Positions 1 through 8,827 of a DNA stretch of 64,000 nucleotides are shown one piece after another. The translations under genes and the position numbers were made by a program. Location: the NCBI GenBank assembly GCA_025059995.1, contig JANXCF010000002.1, positions 186,001-250,000 of the forward strand, in the 5' to 3' direction. Below the pieces are notes generated by a model. The model worked only from the letters and a program-made list of their open reading frames with translations, had not been told where the DNA came from and did not search any database. This DNA comes from Leptospiraceae bacterium (GTDB lineage Bacteria > Spirochaetota > Leptospiria > Leptospirales > Leptonemataceae). Each line of letters opens with the position of its first letter. The first letter of the stretch is position 1.

Positions 1-1
1 T

Positions 2-706
2 CTTCTTTTTATCGTTTTGATTGCTTTTACAGTAATACTTTCTCAGGGTGTGAGAAAAATCCCATTACAGTATGGGAAACGAATTGTGGGAAGAAGATTA
101 GTTCAGGCTCAAAGTCAAAGTTTACAATTTAAATTAAATTCTGCAAACGTGATGCCTATTATCTTTGCATCGTCATTACTTTTATTCCCACAAACCATTT
201 TTGGGATGTTAGGTTCACAGGCTCAATCTTGGATTGGATGGCAAATCCTACAAGAATGGTTGAATCCGTTTGCTCCCTCTTTTTGGCAACAACTTCCGTA
301 TTATATATTGTATTCAGGCTTGATCATTTTCTTTGCATATTTTTACACTGCTGTATATATCAACCCTCAAGAACTATCAGAAAATTTAAAAAAATACGGA
401 GGATACATTCCTGGAGTAAGACCAGGTGTTCAAACAAAAGAATACTTAGAAAAAGTATTAAATCGTATCATTTTACCGGGGGCTATTTTTCTTTCAGGGC
501 TTGCTATAGCTCCTTACCTTATAATTAACATGATGGATTTAAAGGCAAATCAAAACATACAGGGATTAGCTTATACCTTTGGTGGAACTTCTTTACTTAT
601 CATGGTGGGAGTAGCCCTTGACACCTTAAAGCAATTAGAAGCTCAGCTTATTATGAGAAATTATCAAGGATTTATGAAAAAAGGAAAACTAAAGGGAAGA
701 ACATGA
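2..706 (+). CDS. secY: Protein translocase subunit SecY, C-terminal half (5' truncated)
   Basis: SecY forms the protein-conducting channel of the Sec translocon in the inner membrane. The reading frame is open to the left edge of the window, so the gene starts upstream; about 235 C-terminal residues are visible. They contain several hydrophobic helices, the [13 protein letters not shown] stretch typical of the helix 7 region, and the usual polar C-terminal tail around [14 protein letters not shown]. The stop overlaps the adk start by four bases (ATGA), so the two are probably translationally coupled. The spc-operon order secY-adk-infA-rpmJ supports the call. Confidence 0.97.
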   Translation, partial: LLFIVLIAFTVILSQGVRKIPLQYGKRIVGRRLVQAQSQSLQFKLNSANVMPIIFASSLLLFPQTIFGMLGSQAQSWIGWQILQEWLNPFAPSFWQQLPYYILYSGLIIFFAYFYTAVYINPQELSENLKKYGGYIPGVRPGVQTKEYLEKVLNRIILPGAIFLSGLAIAPYLIINMMDLKANQNIQGLAYTFGGTSLLIMVGVALDTLKQLEAQLIMRNYQGFMKKGKLKGRT

Positions 707-1269
707 AAATCATTGTTTTTATGGGACCACCTGGTGCTGGAAAAGGAACTCAAGCTAAAATCATTTGTCAACAATTACAAATACCCCAAATTTCAACCGG
801 TGATATTTTAAGAAAAGCCATACAAGATCAAACGGAATTGGGGATGCAAGCCAAATCCTATATGGACAAAGGAGAACTCGTTCCTGACTCTGTTGTCGTT
901 GGAATTGTTGAAGAACGTATAAAACAAGATGATTGTAAAAATGGATTTCTTTTGGATGGATTTCCAAGAACTATCAATCAAGCCATCGAATTGGAAAAGA
1001 TGTTAGAAAAGCTTGAGAAAAAAATCAATGTAGTAATTAATATTGACGTTCCTGAAGAAGAACTAGTTAAAAGACTTTTAAATCGTGCGAAAATCGAGAA
1101 TCGGTCCGATGACACAGAACCAGTAATTCGAAATCGGATGAGGACCTATTTTCAACAAACCTATCCGTTAATTGAATTTTATCAGAAAAAGGGGTTGCTT
1201 GTCAACATAGACGGCATGGGAACCATTGAAGAGATCACGGAAAGAATCATTACCAACATCAAAAACTGA
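703..1269 (+). CDS. adk: Adenylate kinase (short-LID form)
   Basis: Converts ATP plus AMP to two ADP in the cytoplasm. The P-loop [10 protein letters not shown] is at residues 8-17 and the AMP/ATP-site DGFPRT follows near residue 85. At 188 residues this is the short form: the LID segment after NRAKIENR is brief and has no zinc-binding cysteines. The ATG overlaps the secY stop, and the position between secY and infA is the classic bacterial arrangement. Confidence 0.97.
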   Translation: MKIIVFMGPPGAGKGTQAKIICQQLQIPQISTGDILRKAIQDQTELGMQAKSYMDKGELVPDSVVVGIVEERIKQDDCKNGFLLDGFPRTINQAIELEKMLEKLEKKINVVINIDVPEEELVKRLLNRAKIENRSDDTEPVIRNRMRTYFQQTYPLIEFYQKKGLLVNIDGMGTIEEITERIITNIKN

Positions 1270-1309
1270 ATGACAAAAATAAAAATTAAAAAATCTTGGC
1301 TTTTTAGGT

Positions 1310-1528
1310 ATGTCAAAAGAAGAGCCCATAGTAGTTGAAGGAAAAGTGATTGAAAATTTGCCAAATGCCATGTTTCGAGTTGAATTGGATAATGGTCATA
1401 AAGTATTAGCTCACATTTCAGGAAAAATGAGAATGCATTACATACGAATTTTGCCTGGTGATAGAGTACGAGTGGAATTATCACCCTATGATTTGACAAG
1501 AGGACGTATCACATATAGAATCCAATAG
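1310..1528 (+). CDS. infA: Translation initiation factor IF-1
   Basis: A 72-residue protein made of a single OB-fold that binds the ribosomal A site during initiation. The start [17 protein letters not shown] and the motif [19 protein letters not shown] are typical of IF-1, and the length matches the family. It lies between adk and rpmJ as in most bacterial spc/alpha junctions. Confidence 0.97.
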   Translation: MSKEEPIVVEGKVIENLPNAMFRVELDNGHKVLAHISGKMRMHYIRILPGDRVRVELSPYDLTRGRITYRIQ

Positions 1529-1545
1529 AGAATTTGAGGTAAAAT

Positions 1546-1659
1546 ATGAAAGTTAGAGCTTCAGTGAAGAAAATTTGCAGTGATTGTAAAATCATTCGAA
1601 GAAAAGGAGTGGTTCGAGTAATTTGTAAAAACCCAAAGCATAAGCAAAGGCAGGGGTAA
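1546..1659 (+). CDS. rpmJ: 50S ribosomal protein L36
   Basis: A 37-residue ORF starting [15 protein letters not shown]. It has the zinc-ribbon ligands of the zinc-binding L36 type: Cys11, Cys14, Cys27 and His32. A GAGGT ribosome binding site lies 6 bases upstream of the ATG. Length, motif and position between infA and rpsM all fit; small genes like this are easily missed by length cut-offs. Confidence 0.96.
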   Translation: MKVRASVKKICSDCKIIRRKGVVRVICKNPKHKQRQG

Positions 1660-1679
1660 AATAAAAAAGGAGAAAAAGG

Positions 1680-2048
1680 ATGGCAAGGATAGCTGGGGTT
1701 GATTTACCAAAAGAAAAAAGAGTGGAAATAGGTTTGACATACATTTACGGGATAGGAAGAACACGTTCACAAATAATTTTAGACTCACTCAAAATCAATC
1801 GAGACAAAAAAGTAAAAGATTTAACTGATCAAGAAATTGCTGCTATCAAAGATTTCATTGAGAAAAATTATCGTGTTGAAGGTGATTTGAGAACAGAAGT
1901 AAGTTTAAACATCAAAAGGTTAATGGAAATTGGATGTTACCGAGGACTGCGTCATCGTATGGGACTTCCTGTTCGAGGACAAAGGACAAGAACAAATGCC
2001 AGAACAAGAAAAGGTGCGAGAAAAACCGTGCCTAATAAGAAAAAATAA
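1680..2048 (+). CDS. rpsM: 30S ribosomal protein S13
   Basis: A 122-residue protein of the small-subunit head. It begins [19 protein letters not shown], has the helix-two-turn-helix segment [10 protein letters not shown], and ends in the basic tail containing [21 protein letters not shown]-type sequence directly precedes the start. First gene of the alpha-operon group in this window. Confidence 0.97.
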   Translation: MARIAGVDLPKEKRVEIGLTYIYGIGRTRSQIILDSLKINRDKKVKDLTDQEIAAIKDFIEKNYRVEGDLRTEVSLNIKRLMEIGCYRGLRHRMGLPVRGQRTRTNARTRKGARKTVPNKKK

Positions 2049-2065
2049 AGCAAGAGGAGAAAAGA

Positions 2066-2437
2066 ATGGCATCGAAGAAAAAAGAAAAACGAAATGTTCC
2101 AAGTGGAAGGATTTATATCAATGCTACATATAATAATACGATTGTAACCGTTACAGACGAACAAGGGAATGTGATTTGTTGGGCAAGTGCAGGACAATCC
2201 TTTAAAGGAACGAGGAAGTCAACTCCTTTTGCTGCACAAGTAACAGCAAAAGAAGCAATGCAAAAAGCAAAGGAATTCGGTTTTCGTGAAGCAGATATTC
2301 TTGTGAAAGGTCCAGGCTTGGGAAGAGAATCAGCCATCAAAGCCATAGCAAATGAAGGAATCAAAATACGAATGATCAAGGACATAACTCCTATTCCTCA
2401 TAATGGATGTAGACCTCCTAAAAAAAGACGAGTTTAA
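2066..2437 (+). CDS. rpsK: 30S ribosomal protein S11
   Basis: A 123-residue platform protein of the 30S subunit. It shows the conserved stretches [37 protein letters not shown] and the C-terminal [13 protein letters not shown]. Only 30 bases separate it from rpoA, so rpsD, which usually sits here in the alpha operon, is absent from this position. Confidence 0.97.
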   Translation: MASKKKEKRNVPSGRIYINATYNNTIVTVTDEQGNVICWASAGQSFKGTRKSTPFAAQVTAKEAMQKAKEFGFREADILVKGPGLGRESAIKAIANEGIKIRMIKDITPIPHNGCRPPKKRRV

Positions 2438-2467
2438 AACAACTTACATTACCTTGAGGAATACATT

Positions 2468-3460
2468 ATGAGATTTTTGATCCGACCACTAAAAAAACCT
2501 AAATCTATACAATACGAGACTATAGAAAATCAACCCAATTATGGTAAGTTTGTCATAGAACCTTTTGAACGGGGTTTTGCGGTAACAATAGGAAATGCTT
2601 TGAGAAGAACCTTGCTATCATCAATAGAAGGGAGTGCTATAACGGCTGTGAAGATTCAGGGTGTTGAACATGAATTTAGCACCATTCCAGGAGTACTTGA
2701 AGATGTCACGAGAATCATACTCAATTTAAAAAGAGTTCGATTGATTTACGATACAGAAAAAAAAGATGAAGCTAAAATTCTTCATATAGAAAAACATGGC
2801 GCTGGAGTACTAACAGCAGGAGATTTAGCGGTAGACTCAGCCATACAAATATTGAATCCTGATTTAGTAATAGCTACTCTAAACGAAGATGCAGATTTAA
2901 TTATGGATATACAGGTTGAGCGTGGAAGAGGATATGTTCCTGCGGAATTGATAAAAAAAAATTCAGAGGTAATTGGCACTATAGCCGTTGATGCATTATT
3001 TTCACCAATACAAAAAGTAAATTTCACTGTAGAAGAAACAAGAAAAGACTCAAGAAGTGATTTAGAGAGATTAATATTAGAAATTTGGACCGATTCTTCT
3101 ATCAAACCAAAAGATGCATTAAGTCAAGCAGCTAAAATTCTACGAGATAATTTAGCTGTCTTTGTTAATTTACAAGATGTTCAAGAAGATGAAGAAGAAG
3201 CTGAACATCCAGCTATTGAAGAGTCGTTGAAGAATAACTTAGAAAAACATGTGGAAGAATTAGAATTCTCAGTAAGAACGTTGTCTTTGTTAAAGTCTCT
3301 AGAAATTGAATTTGTTATCGACTTAGTAAAAAGGATGGAAGATGAATTTCAAAAATCAAAGCATTACTCAAAAGAATGTATAGAAGAAATTAAGGAAAAA
3401 TTATCAGCTCTTAATTTAGAATTGGGAATGAAAGATATACCTTACATAAGGGAAACCTAA
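2468..3460 (+). CDS. rpoA: DNA-directed RNA polymerase alpha subunit
   Basis: A 330-residue subunit with normal length. The N-terminal assembly domain contains [25 protein letters not shown] and [16 protein letters not shown] linker rich in Glu/Asp (about residues 235-250) leads to an alpha-CTD starting near [17 protein letters not shown]. It assembles beta and beta' and contacts upstream promoter DNA and activators. Flanked by rpsK and rplQ as expected for the alpha operon. Confidence 0.97.
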   Translation: MRFLIRPLKKPKSIQYETIENQPNYGKFVIEPFERGFAVTIGNALRRTLLSSIEGSAITAVKIQGVEHEFSTIPGVLEDVTRIILNLKRVRLIYDTEKKDEAKILHIEKHGAGVLTAGDLAVDSAIQILNPDLVIATLNEDADLIMDIQVERGRGYVPAELIKKNSEVIGTIAVDALFSPIQKVNFTVEETRKDSRSDLERLILEIWTDSSIKPKDALSQAAKILRDNLAVFVNLQDVQEDEEEAEHPAIEESLKNNLEKHVEELEFSVRTLSLLKSLEIEFVIDLVKRMEDEFQKSKHYSKECIEEIKEKLSALNLELGMKDIPYIRET

Positions 3461-3475
3461 AACTGAGGTATTTCT

Positions 3476-4105
3476 ATGAAAAAAGGAAAAAAAATAAAAA
3501 AGCTAAATCGTGTTACTTCTCATCGAAAAGCCATGTTAAAGAACATGGCAGTGAGTTTACTCGATCATGAGCAAATCATCACATCAAGGGCAAAAGCAAA
3601 AGCCCTTCGCCCCTTTGTAGAAAAATTGATCACAAAGGCAAAATACAATCTAAACGAAAATCTACCACCAGAAAGAAAATTGCATAACAAAAGATATGTA
3701 ATGAGATTTATCAAAAATAGAAAAATTGTAGTAAAGCTATTTGATGATATCGCCAAACGTTTCGAAAATCGGAACGGAGGTTATGTAAGAATCATTCACT
3801 TACCAGAAAGGAATAGTGATAGCGCTCAGTTATCAATCGTAGAATTAGTAGAAAAACGAAAAACTAAAAGAATTCCAAGAAGAGAACTAATCAAACAACA
3901 AAAACTACAAGAGGAAAAAGAACGAGACTTACTAACAAGAAAAAAAGATAAAAAAGAGAAAGAAACAACTGATGTAACACAGGTCAAAAAGAAACAAGAA
4001 AAATGGTATCATAAATTCAAATTCGGTTTTGGAAAGAAAAAAGAAGAAAAATCAGAAGAAAAAAAAGAAAAGGACAAAAATGACCAAGAACAAAAAGAAG
4101 AATAA
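3476..4105 (+). CDS. rplQ: 50S ribosomal protein L17 with long charged C-terminal extension
   Basis: The first ~120 residues are a standard L17 (LNRVTSHRKAMLKNMAVSLL, HEQIITSRAKAKALRP, GGYVRIIHLPERNSDSA). Another ~85 residues follow, almost all Lys, Glu, Asp and Gln, interrupted by one aromatic island (KWYHKFKFGFGKKK). L17 is usually 115-135 residues, so this extension is lineage-specific. It is the last gene of the alpha operon; only 4 bases separate its stop from the stop of the convergent oxidoreductase gene. Confidence 0.95.
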   Translation: MKKGKKIKKLNRVTSHRKAMLKNMAVSLLDHEQIITSRAKAKALRPFVEKLITKAKYNLNENLPPERKLHNKRYVMRFIKNRKIVVKLFDDIAKRFENRNGGYVRIIHLPERNSDSAQLSIVELVEKRKTKRIPRRELIKQQKLQEEKERDLLTRKKDKKEKETTDVTQVKKKQEKWYHKFKFGFGKKKEEKSEEKKEKDKNDQEQKEE

Positions 4106-4109
4106 ATTA

Positions 4110-5063
4110 TCATTTCTTGAATTTTAAGAGATTTTCATATAACGCGATACCTTCATAAGCTTCTGCAAAGTTTGATTTTTCGTTTTTATAGATTGATAAA
4201 TAAAAATCTATCCAAGGGTTGTTCTTCTTCAAGTTTATCTTTAATTCTTGAAGTTCGAAAAATTTTCTGTATCGTTTAGAAGGTGCTAAACGAAAAACAC
4301 GAAGTCCATCGTTTCCAATTTGAATTCGTCCTTTTTCAAATTCTAAACGTAAAGAGAATTCAAAATATTTTTTTTTGCTCCCTGATTCGATCGTTACAAT
4401 GATATCGTTTTTTTTTAAAACATGAAACGAAAGAATTTCTAATGAATTTTTGGTTTCCCAATAACTATAAAGAATTTCAGGAAAACCTACATACCAAAGA
4501 ATGAGATCAATCAAGTGAATCCCGTCTTCTAATAAGGGATCGTGAAATATACTTTTTGCGAAAACTTTTCCTTCTAAAGAAAGGAACTCGCCAAAGGTTT
4601 TTCTATCTATGATTTCTTTTACTTTACGATAATAGTTGTGATATCTTCTTTCGAAATTGATATAAATTTGAATCTCTTGAGTTTGATATAGCTTTTTGAT
4701 TTCTTCGATTTCTCGAGTGGAATAGGCTATGGGTTTTTCAACCATGAATTTAGTTTTGCCTTTTTTTAAAAAGAATGTTAAGATTTCTTTATGGCTTTTG
4801 GGTCCAGTTGTAATAACAATCAGGTCTGCCTCCTTGTAGGGTAAATTTTGATATGATGTAGTAGTGTAGATTTTGTTATCACCCCACCAGTCTAAGAATT
4901 TCTGAATTTTCTCTGGATTTCTATCACAAACAGCAATCAAATCAAAATGAGTATCCAGAGCTTTTATCGTGCCAGCATGAGTACATGGATGATAACGCCG
5001 ATCATCATGTTCCAACTGCCATCCAATCCTACCTAAACCAATTAGAATTGTTTTTTGTTTCAC
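4110..5063 (-). CDS. Gfo/Idh/MocA family NAD(P)-dependent oxidoreductase
   Basis: A 317-residue protein with an N-terminal Rossmann motif (GLGRIG at residues 9-14) and the family's EKP signature at residues 109-111, where the Lys helps catalysis. The C-terminal half is the alpha/beta substrate domain, with DPLLEDGIHLIDL resembling the conserved histidine segment of the family. The substrate (a sugar or related polyol) cannot be told. It is followed on the same strand side by a TauE/SafE-type exporter gene 6 bases away, so the two probably form an operon. Confidence 0.85.
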   Translation of the reverse strand: MKQKTILIGLGRIGWQLEHDDRRYHPCTHAGTIKALDTHFDLIAVCDRNPEKIQKFLDWWGDNKIYTTTSYQNLPYKEADLIVITTGPKSHKEILTFFLKKGKTKFMVEKPIAYSTREIEEIKKLYQTQEIQIYINFERRYHNYYRKVKEIIDRKTFGEFLSLEGKVFAKSIFHDPLLEDGIHLIDLILWYVGFPEILYSYWETKNSLEILSFHVLKKNDIIVTIESGSKKKYFEFSLRLEFEKGRIQIGNDGLRVFRLAPSKRYRKFFELQELKINLKKNNPWIDFYLSIYKNEKSNFAEAYEGIALYENLLKFKK

Positions 5064-5069
5064 AGATGG

Positions 5070-5900
5070 TTAGAAGAATAAAACCTTAATACCAATGAAA
5101 ATCTGTAAAATACTCAAGGAAAGTTTTAAGTTTTTGTCAGAAATAAATGACTTCAAATTAGCGCCCATTGCACCACCAAGTATGGACCCTATGAGGGAAG
5201 GTATCACAAAAGGTAAATAATAATAACCTATCGAAGGTTGAGGCATTTCTATGCGTTTTTGAAAGAAAAAAAGAATCGAACTAAACAAAGACATAATGGT
5301 CATAACGAAAGTCGAAGTCGCTATCGACATTTCGAAGCTTTCATTTTTTCGAAAATAAGAAAAGAGAGGTATCATAATAACGCCTCCACCAGTTCCTGTA
5401 AGGGTCGAAAGAATAGAAGTCAAAAATCCAAAAAAAGTAAGTAATATATATTGTGCCTTTGGCAGGTTCTTTTGGTTTTTAATGGACTCACGCTTTTTTG
5501 ATAATAAAGTTTCAATCAATGTTTTTATTCCTACCAACAAAACAAACATACCAAAAATCAATTTTATTTGTTCTGTATCCAATTTGTTTGTCAATACGAC
5601 ACCAACAACAACACCAGGAAGACCACCAAAAAGAAAAAATAAAGAAATGTCTTTAAAAATAAGTTTTTTTCTATAGTTAACAAGGCTTGCAGAAAAGGAA
5701 AGTAAAAAAGCAGTCAGTAGAGAAGTAGCGATAGCAATGTGACCAATAATACTATCTGGTAAAGAATGGATTTTCCCCAGATATAATATCATCGGAACGG
5801 TAAAAATCCCGCCTCCTATACCTAAACTTGAAGAAATAATTGCTATTATAAAACTAAAAAAAAATATTCCTACAAACTCGAGGGTGTTAAATATGAACAT
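5070..5900 (-). CDS. TauE/SafE family membrane exporter
   Basis: An integral membrane protein with about eight hydrophobic helices in two related halves. Each half carries a glycine-rich motif: SSLGIGGGIFTVP early and STLTGTGGGVIMIP in the middle, the hallmark of TauE/SafE (DUF81) proteins that export sulfite, sulfoacetate or other organosulfur anions. I place the start at the ATG at 5900; an alternative TTG at 5924 would overlap the divergent gene more. No strong ribosome binding site is visible. The actual substrate is unknown. Confidence 0.82.
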   Translation of the reverse strand: MFIFNTLEFVGIFFFSFIIAIISSSLGIGGGIFTVPMILYLGKIHSLPDSIIGHIAIATSLLTAFLLSFSASLVNYRKKLIFKDISLFFLFGGLPGVVVGVVLTNKLDTEQIKLIFGMFVLLVGIKTLIETLLSKKRESIKNQKNLPKAQYILLTFFGFLTSILSTLTGTGGGVIMIPLFSYFRKNESFEMSIATSTFVMTIMSLFSSILFFFQKRIEMPQPSIGYYYLPFVIPSLIGSILGGAMGANLKSFISDKNLKLSLSILQIFIGIKVLFF

Positions 5901-6780
5901 AATGTTACAGGAAAGGGAAATCAAAGAACATGTAAAGGAAGTTTTAAGAAAATATTATCAATCCCTCACAACAAAAAAAAATCAAAGAGGAAAACTTCTA
6001 ATAGATGAAGAAATGATTTATAATGCAATAAGGGAGCCGTCAAGAGGTGATGTTAAGATTGTGGTTTTAGTGGATAAATCATATCACGTTTTTATAGAAA
6101 GCAAAAGACATGCGAAAAGTTATTTTTGTGTGATGAATGATACAGAAGCGTATCAGTATACAGACAGAAGACCTTATGATTATTTTGTTTCCTCACCTGA
6201 TCCCAATCAAAATTATAACTTATATATAGCTTCTGTTTTTGACCTAAACATGTTAGATAATGCCAAAGAAAAAGTAAACAAACTTAGTTTCTATTCAATG
6301 ATATTGGGAATCCTAAAACCAGTTGGTCAAGATACACAATACAACGATAAATCACAGGGAGAAAAAAGAGAAAATATAGAATTAGCTGAAGGTGACCTAA
6401 AATGGCAACACTATAGAAAGCTCAGTGATCTTGATCCAAAGAAAAAAGAATTAGAAGAATACTTTTTTGGTTTTCGATTGAAGTTCAGAAGATACAAACA
6501 ACCTGAGGAAGAAAGAAAAATCATCATACTGCCGACAAAAATCAAAGAAATGGTAGGTATGATAGCAAGAGATATTTATCCATTGAACTTAAGAAATGTT
6601 TTAAGAAAAGATTTTCAAAAAGATCATGAAAGTTTAGTTCGTTATACCATTCAAGTATTGAGTAATTTGAATGATCTAGTAAACGAAAAAAGAAAAAATG
6701 TAAAGCAAAGCAATGAATACATAAAATATTTAGATGAGTTGGAAAAAGAAATTAATTATCAAATAAGCTTATTAGAATAA
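5893..6780 (+). CDS. Conserved-looking hypothetical protein, no family recognised
   Basis: A soluble, charged protein of about 295 residues with no signal peptide or membrane helix. A GAGGG ribosome binding site lies 6-8 bases upstream of the ATG at 5893, which supports this start. The first half looks alpha/beta (VKIVVLVDKSYHVFIES); the C-terminal third is helical (LVRYTIQVLSNLNDLVNEKRKN). Its 5' end overlaps the divergent exporter start, and its 3' end overlaps the convergent lipoprotein gene by 9 bases. I do not recognise a function. Confidence 0.75.
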   Translation: MNIMLQEREIKEHVKEVLRKYYQSLTTKKNQRGKLLIDEEMIYNAIREPSRGDVKIVVLVDKSYHVFIESKRHAKSYFCVMNDTEAYQYTDRRPYDYFVSSPDPNQNYNLYIASVFDLNMLDNAKEKVNKLSFYSMILGILKPVGQDTQYNDKSQGEKRENIELAEGDLKWQHYRKLSDLDPKKKELEEYFFGFRLKFRRYKQPEEERKIIILPTKIKEMVGMIARDIYPLNLRNVLRKDFQKDHESLVRYTIQVLSNLNDLVNEKRKNVKQSNEYIKYLDELEKEINYQISLLE

Positions 6781-7311
6781 ACGGTATATATACCAATGAT
6801 TTTGTTCTTTTATTTCTTTTATAAAGTAAGGGTTGTTAAAACGATATGATTCATGAGGCATATCAAGAAGGTGGATTTTTAATTCCATCTCTGTTTCAGA
6901 GATAAGGTAAAAATCAGCTTTTATTTGGTGAGTTTTCTTCAATAAATCAAGCAATGAAGTTTGATTTTCATCATTGGTGATTTTTCTTAAATTTTGAGTG
7001 TTGCAATAATACGAAAAAAGAAAACTATTTTTATCCGTGATTTCTTTGATGAAATCTTCTTTACTTTTCCAAGATTTTAGGTCAATAAAAATCCCTTTTC
7101 TTTCGGATACATACGGAAAAATGGGAGTAAAATCCTGATTATCAACAGACATAAACATTAACTTTAAAAGAGAAAATACATGCTCTGTTTCTTTTTGATC
7201 GAAAGTTTTTATTGTGATAGGGATGATATCACCCATCACGAGTTTTTCTGAAATTGACTTATGACACGAAAAAAGACTAAATACGAGTAAGTATATTAGC
7301 AAGTTCTTCAC
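6772..7311 (-). CDS. Putative lipoprotein, unknown function
   Basis: About 179 residues. A short hydrophobic signal ends in FSLFSC, a lipobox of the relaxed spirochaete type, so the mature protein should be lipid-anchored at Cys. I choose the GTG at 7311 because an AAGG ribosome binding site lies about 9 bases upstream; a TTG at 7317 is the alternative. The start lies inside the end of the preceding TPR/Mrr-like gene (overlap of 35 bases), implying coupled translation. The rest shows no domain I recognise. Confidence 0.7.
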   Translation of the reverse strand: MKNLLIYLLVFSLFSCHKSISEKLVMGDIIPITIKTFDQKETEHVFSLLKLMFMSVDNQDFTPIFPYVSERKGIFIDLKSWKSKEDFIKEITDKNSFLFSYYCNTQNLRKITNDENQTSLLDLLKKTHQIKADFYLISETEMELKIHLLDMPHESYRFNNPYFIKEIKEQNHWYIYRLF

Positions 7312-8827
7312 GGCCAATCACCTTGATTTTTCGTAAATTCTGCAAAACTCGTTCTCCTCCACTCGAGAGTTTTGCACCGGATATGATATAGCCTTCGTTG
7401 GCATTCAATTCATTGATTTTGTTTTGAAAGTTTCTGATAAAAATATCAGAGATGGTTTGATTCTTCCATTGACGGATTTTGAACAATGCTTTTTTTCCTT
7501 CAAAATTTTGAGCTAAACAATCATAACCTTCATTATCTTCATTGGGAAGAGCCTTTATCACTTCATAACCAAAATAAGAAATCAATCGATTACATTTTTC
7601 CAAAAATTGATTTCTTGGTAAGGATATAAATGAATTAATGATTCCATCAACATCAATCGATGACTCTTCGGTTCTTTGTAAAGCATCTTTCATAAATTCT
7701 CCTGTTTGAGAGAGATCCAATTTGATTCCCATTTTTAATCCAGAGATATTGTAAATGAAATCCAATGAGAATAATTTATCCAACCAAGAATTGGCAAAAT
7801 TCATAAAATCAAAACCAGATGGAGAGACATCACCTGCTTTGATAGTTCCTTCTTCTACAATCAATCGATAATCAGCAAGTTTTGAGACCGTTTGATCGTT
7901 AAGATCACGAGATTCTAAGATGAATAAATTTTCATGGGCATTATCTAAGTCTCCACCTAAGATTGCTATACATGCATAAGCTATCCGAATATAGTATTCT
8001 TCTTTTAGAAATCCTTCTTTTAGAACAATTTGCAATGCCATTCCTGCATGTTTCAAAGCTTGATTGTAGTTTCTTTTTTTGAAATAAAAACCCATCAATA
8101 ATTTGTAAAACAAATAGCGAGTTTCGATTTGCTCAATTTGAGAAAGGTGATCTTCTAATTTGGTGATGATAGTGTCATCGTAGATCTTTCTCCGATAAAG
8201 TTCTATCCCTAAAAATAAAAGTGCTAATGTGTGATTGGGGTCTAAAGCAATCACTTCTTCAAAGAGCTCTATGGATTCTTTTTTATTCAAAATACTACAA
8301 ACTATACCTCTTCCCAATAAAAATTCTGTTTGTTTAGGTACTAACGATATGAGTCTTTTAAAGAGCATATCGGCTCTTTCGAACATTTCCTGCCCAGCAT
8401 ATAAAAAGGCTAATCTTGCTAAAGCTTCGATGTTATTTTTATTAAAGCGCAAACTTTCTTCATAGTATTTGACGGTTTCTACGTAGTTTTCTCTACGATA
8501 GTAAAAATCTGCCACTTTGTTTATGATTTCAAAAAAAGATAAATTCGGGACCGTTTTTCTGATTTTGTAAAGTTGTTCATAATGTTGAATGGCATTTTCT
8601 TCATCTCCTTCCATTTCGTAAATCAAAGCCATTGTATAGTGATATTTGGGATTCTCAGGGTCTCTCTCTAATTTGCTGCGAATAAGGGCACGTGCATCTA
8701 AATAGTTTCCTTCTCTTGCTAAACTCAAAGCTTTTTCTACAACATCTTTGCGCAAACTAAAAAAGTAAATAAAAATGCTTAGTGCCAATACTGATAGAAT
8801 TCCTACTACAATTCCAACAATATTCAT
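7277..8827 (-). CDS. Membrane-anchored TPR protein with degenerate Mrr-like nuclease domain
   Basis: 516 residues. An N-terminal membrane anchor (GIVVGILSVLALSIFIYFF) is followed by tetratricopeptide-type helices from about residue 30 to 330 (DARALIRSKLERDPENPKYH, NYVETVKYYEESLRFN). The last ~110 residues (from about 408) read like the Mrr_cat restriction-endonuclease fold: FLEKCNRLISYFGYEV, then Asp436 in GYD, a strand, and a final GREELANIL helix. The usual catalytic Q-x-K position reads F-x-I within LFKIRQW, so the domain is probably not an active nuclease. Its start overlaps the nucleosidase-like gene stop by 4 bases. It may bind nucleic acid or act as a scaffold. Confidence 0.7.
   Translation of the reverse strand: MNIVGIVVGILSVLALSIFIYFFSLRKDVVEKALSLAREGNYLDARALIRSKLERDPENPKYHYTMALIYEMEGDEENAIQHYEQLYKIRKTVPNLSFFEIINKVADFYYRRENYVETVKYYEESLRFNKNNIEALARLAFLYAGQEMFERADMLFKRLISLVPKQTEFLLGRGIVCSILNKKESIELFEEVIALDPNHTLALLFLGIELYRRKIYDDTIITKLEDHLSQIEQIETRYLFYKLLMGFYFKKRNYNQALKHAGMALQIVLKEGFLKEEYYIRIAYACIAILGGDLDNAHENLFILESRDLNDQTVSKLADYRLIVEEGTIKAGDVSPSGFDFMNFANSWLDKLFSLDFIYNISGLKMGIKLDLSQTGEFMKDALQRTEESSIDVDGIINSFISLPRNQFLEKCNRLISYFGYEVIKALPNEDNEGYDCLAQNFEGKKALFKIRQWKNQTISDIFIRNFQNKINELNANEGYIISGAKLSSGGERVLQNLRKIKVIGREELANILTRI

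Noticed and set aside
1182-1499. 105-codon open frame on the minus strand over adk/infA
   Set aside because: Lies antisense to two certain genes, with a Phe/Leu-rich composition typical of a shadow frame.
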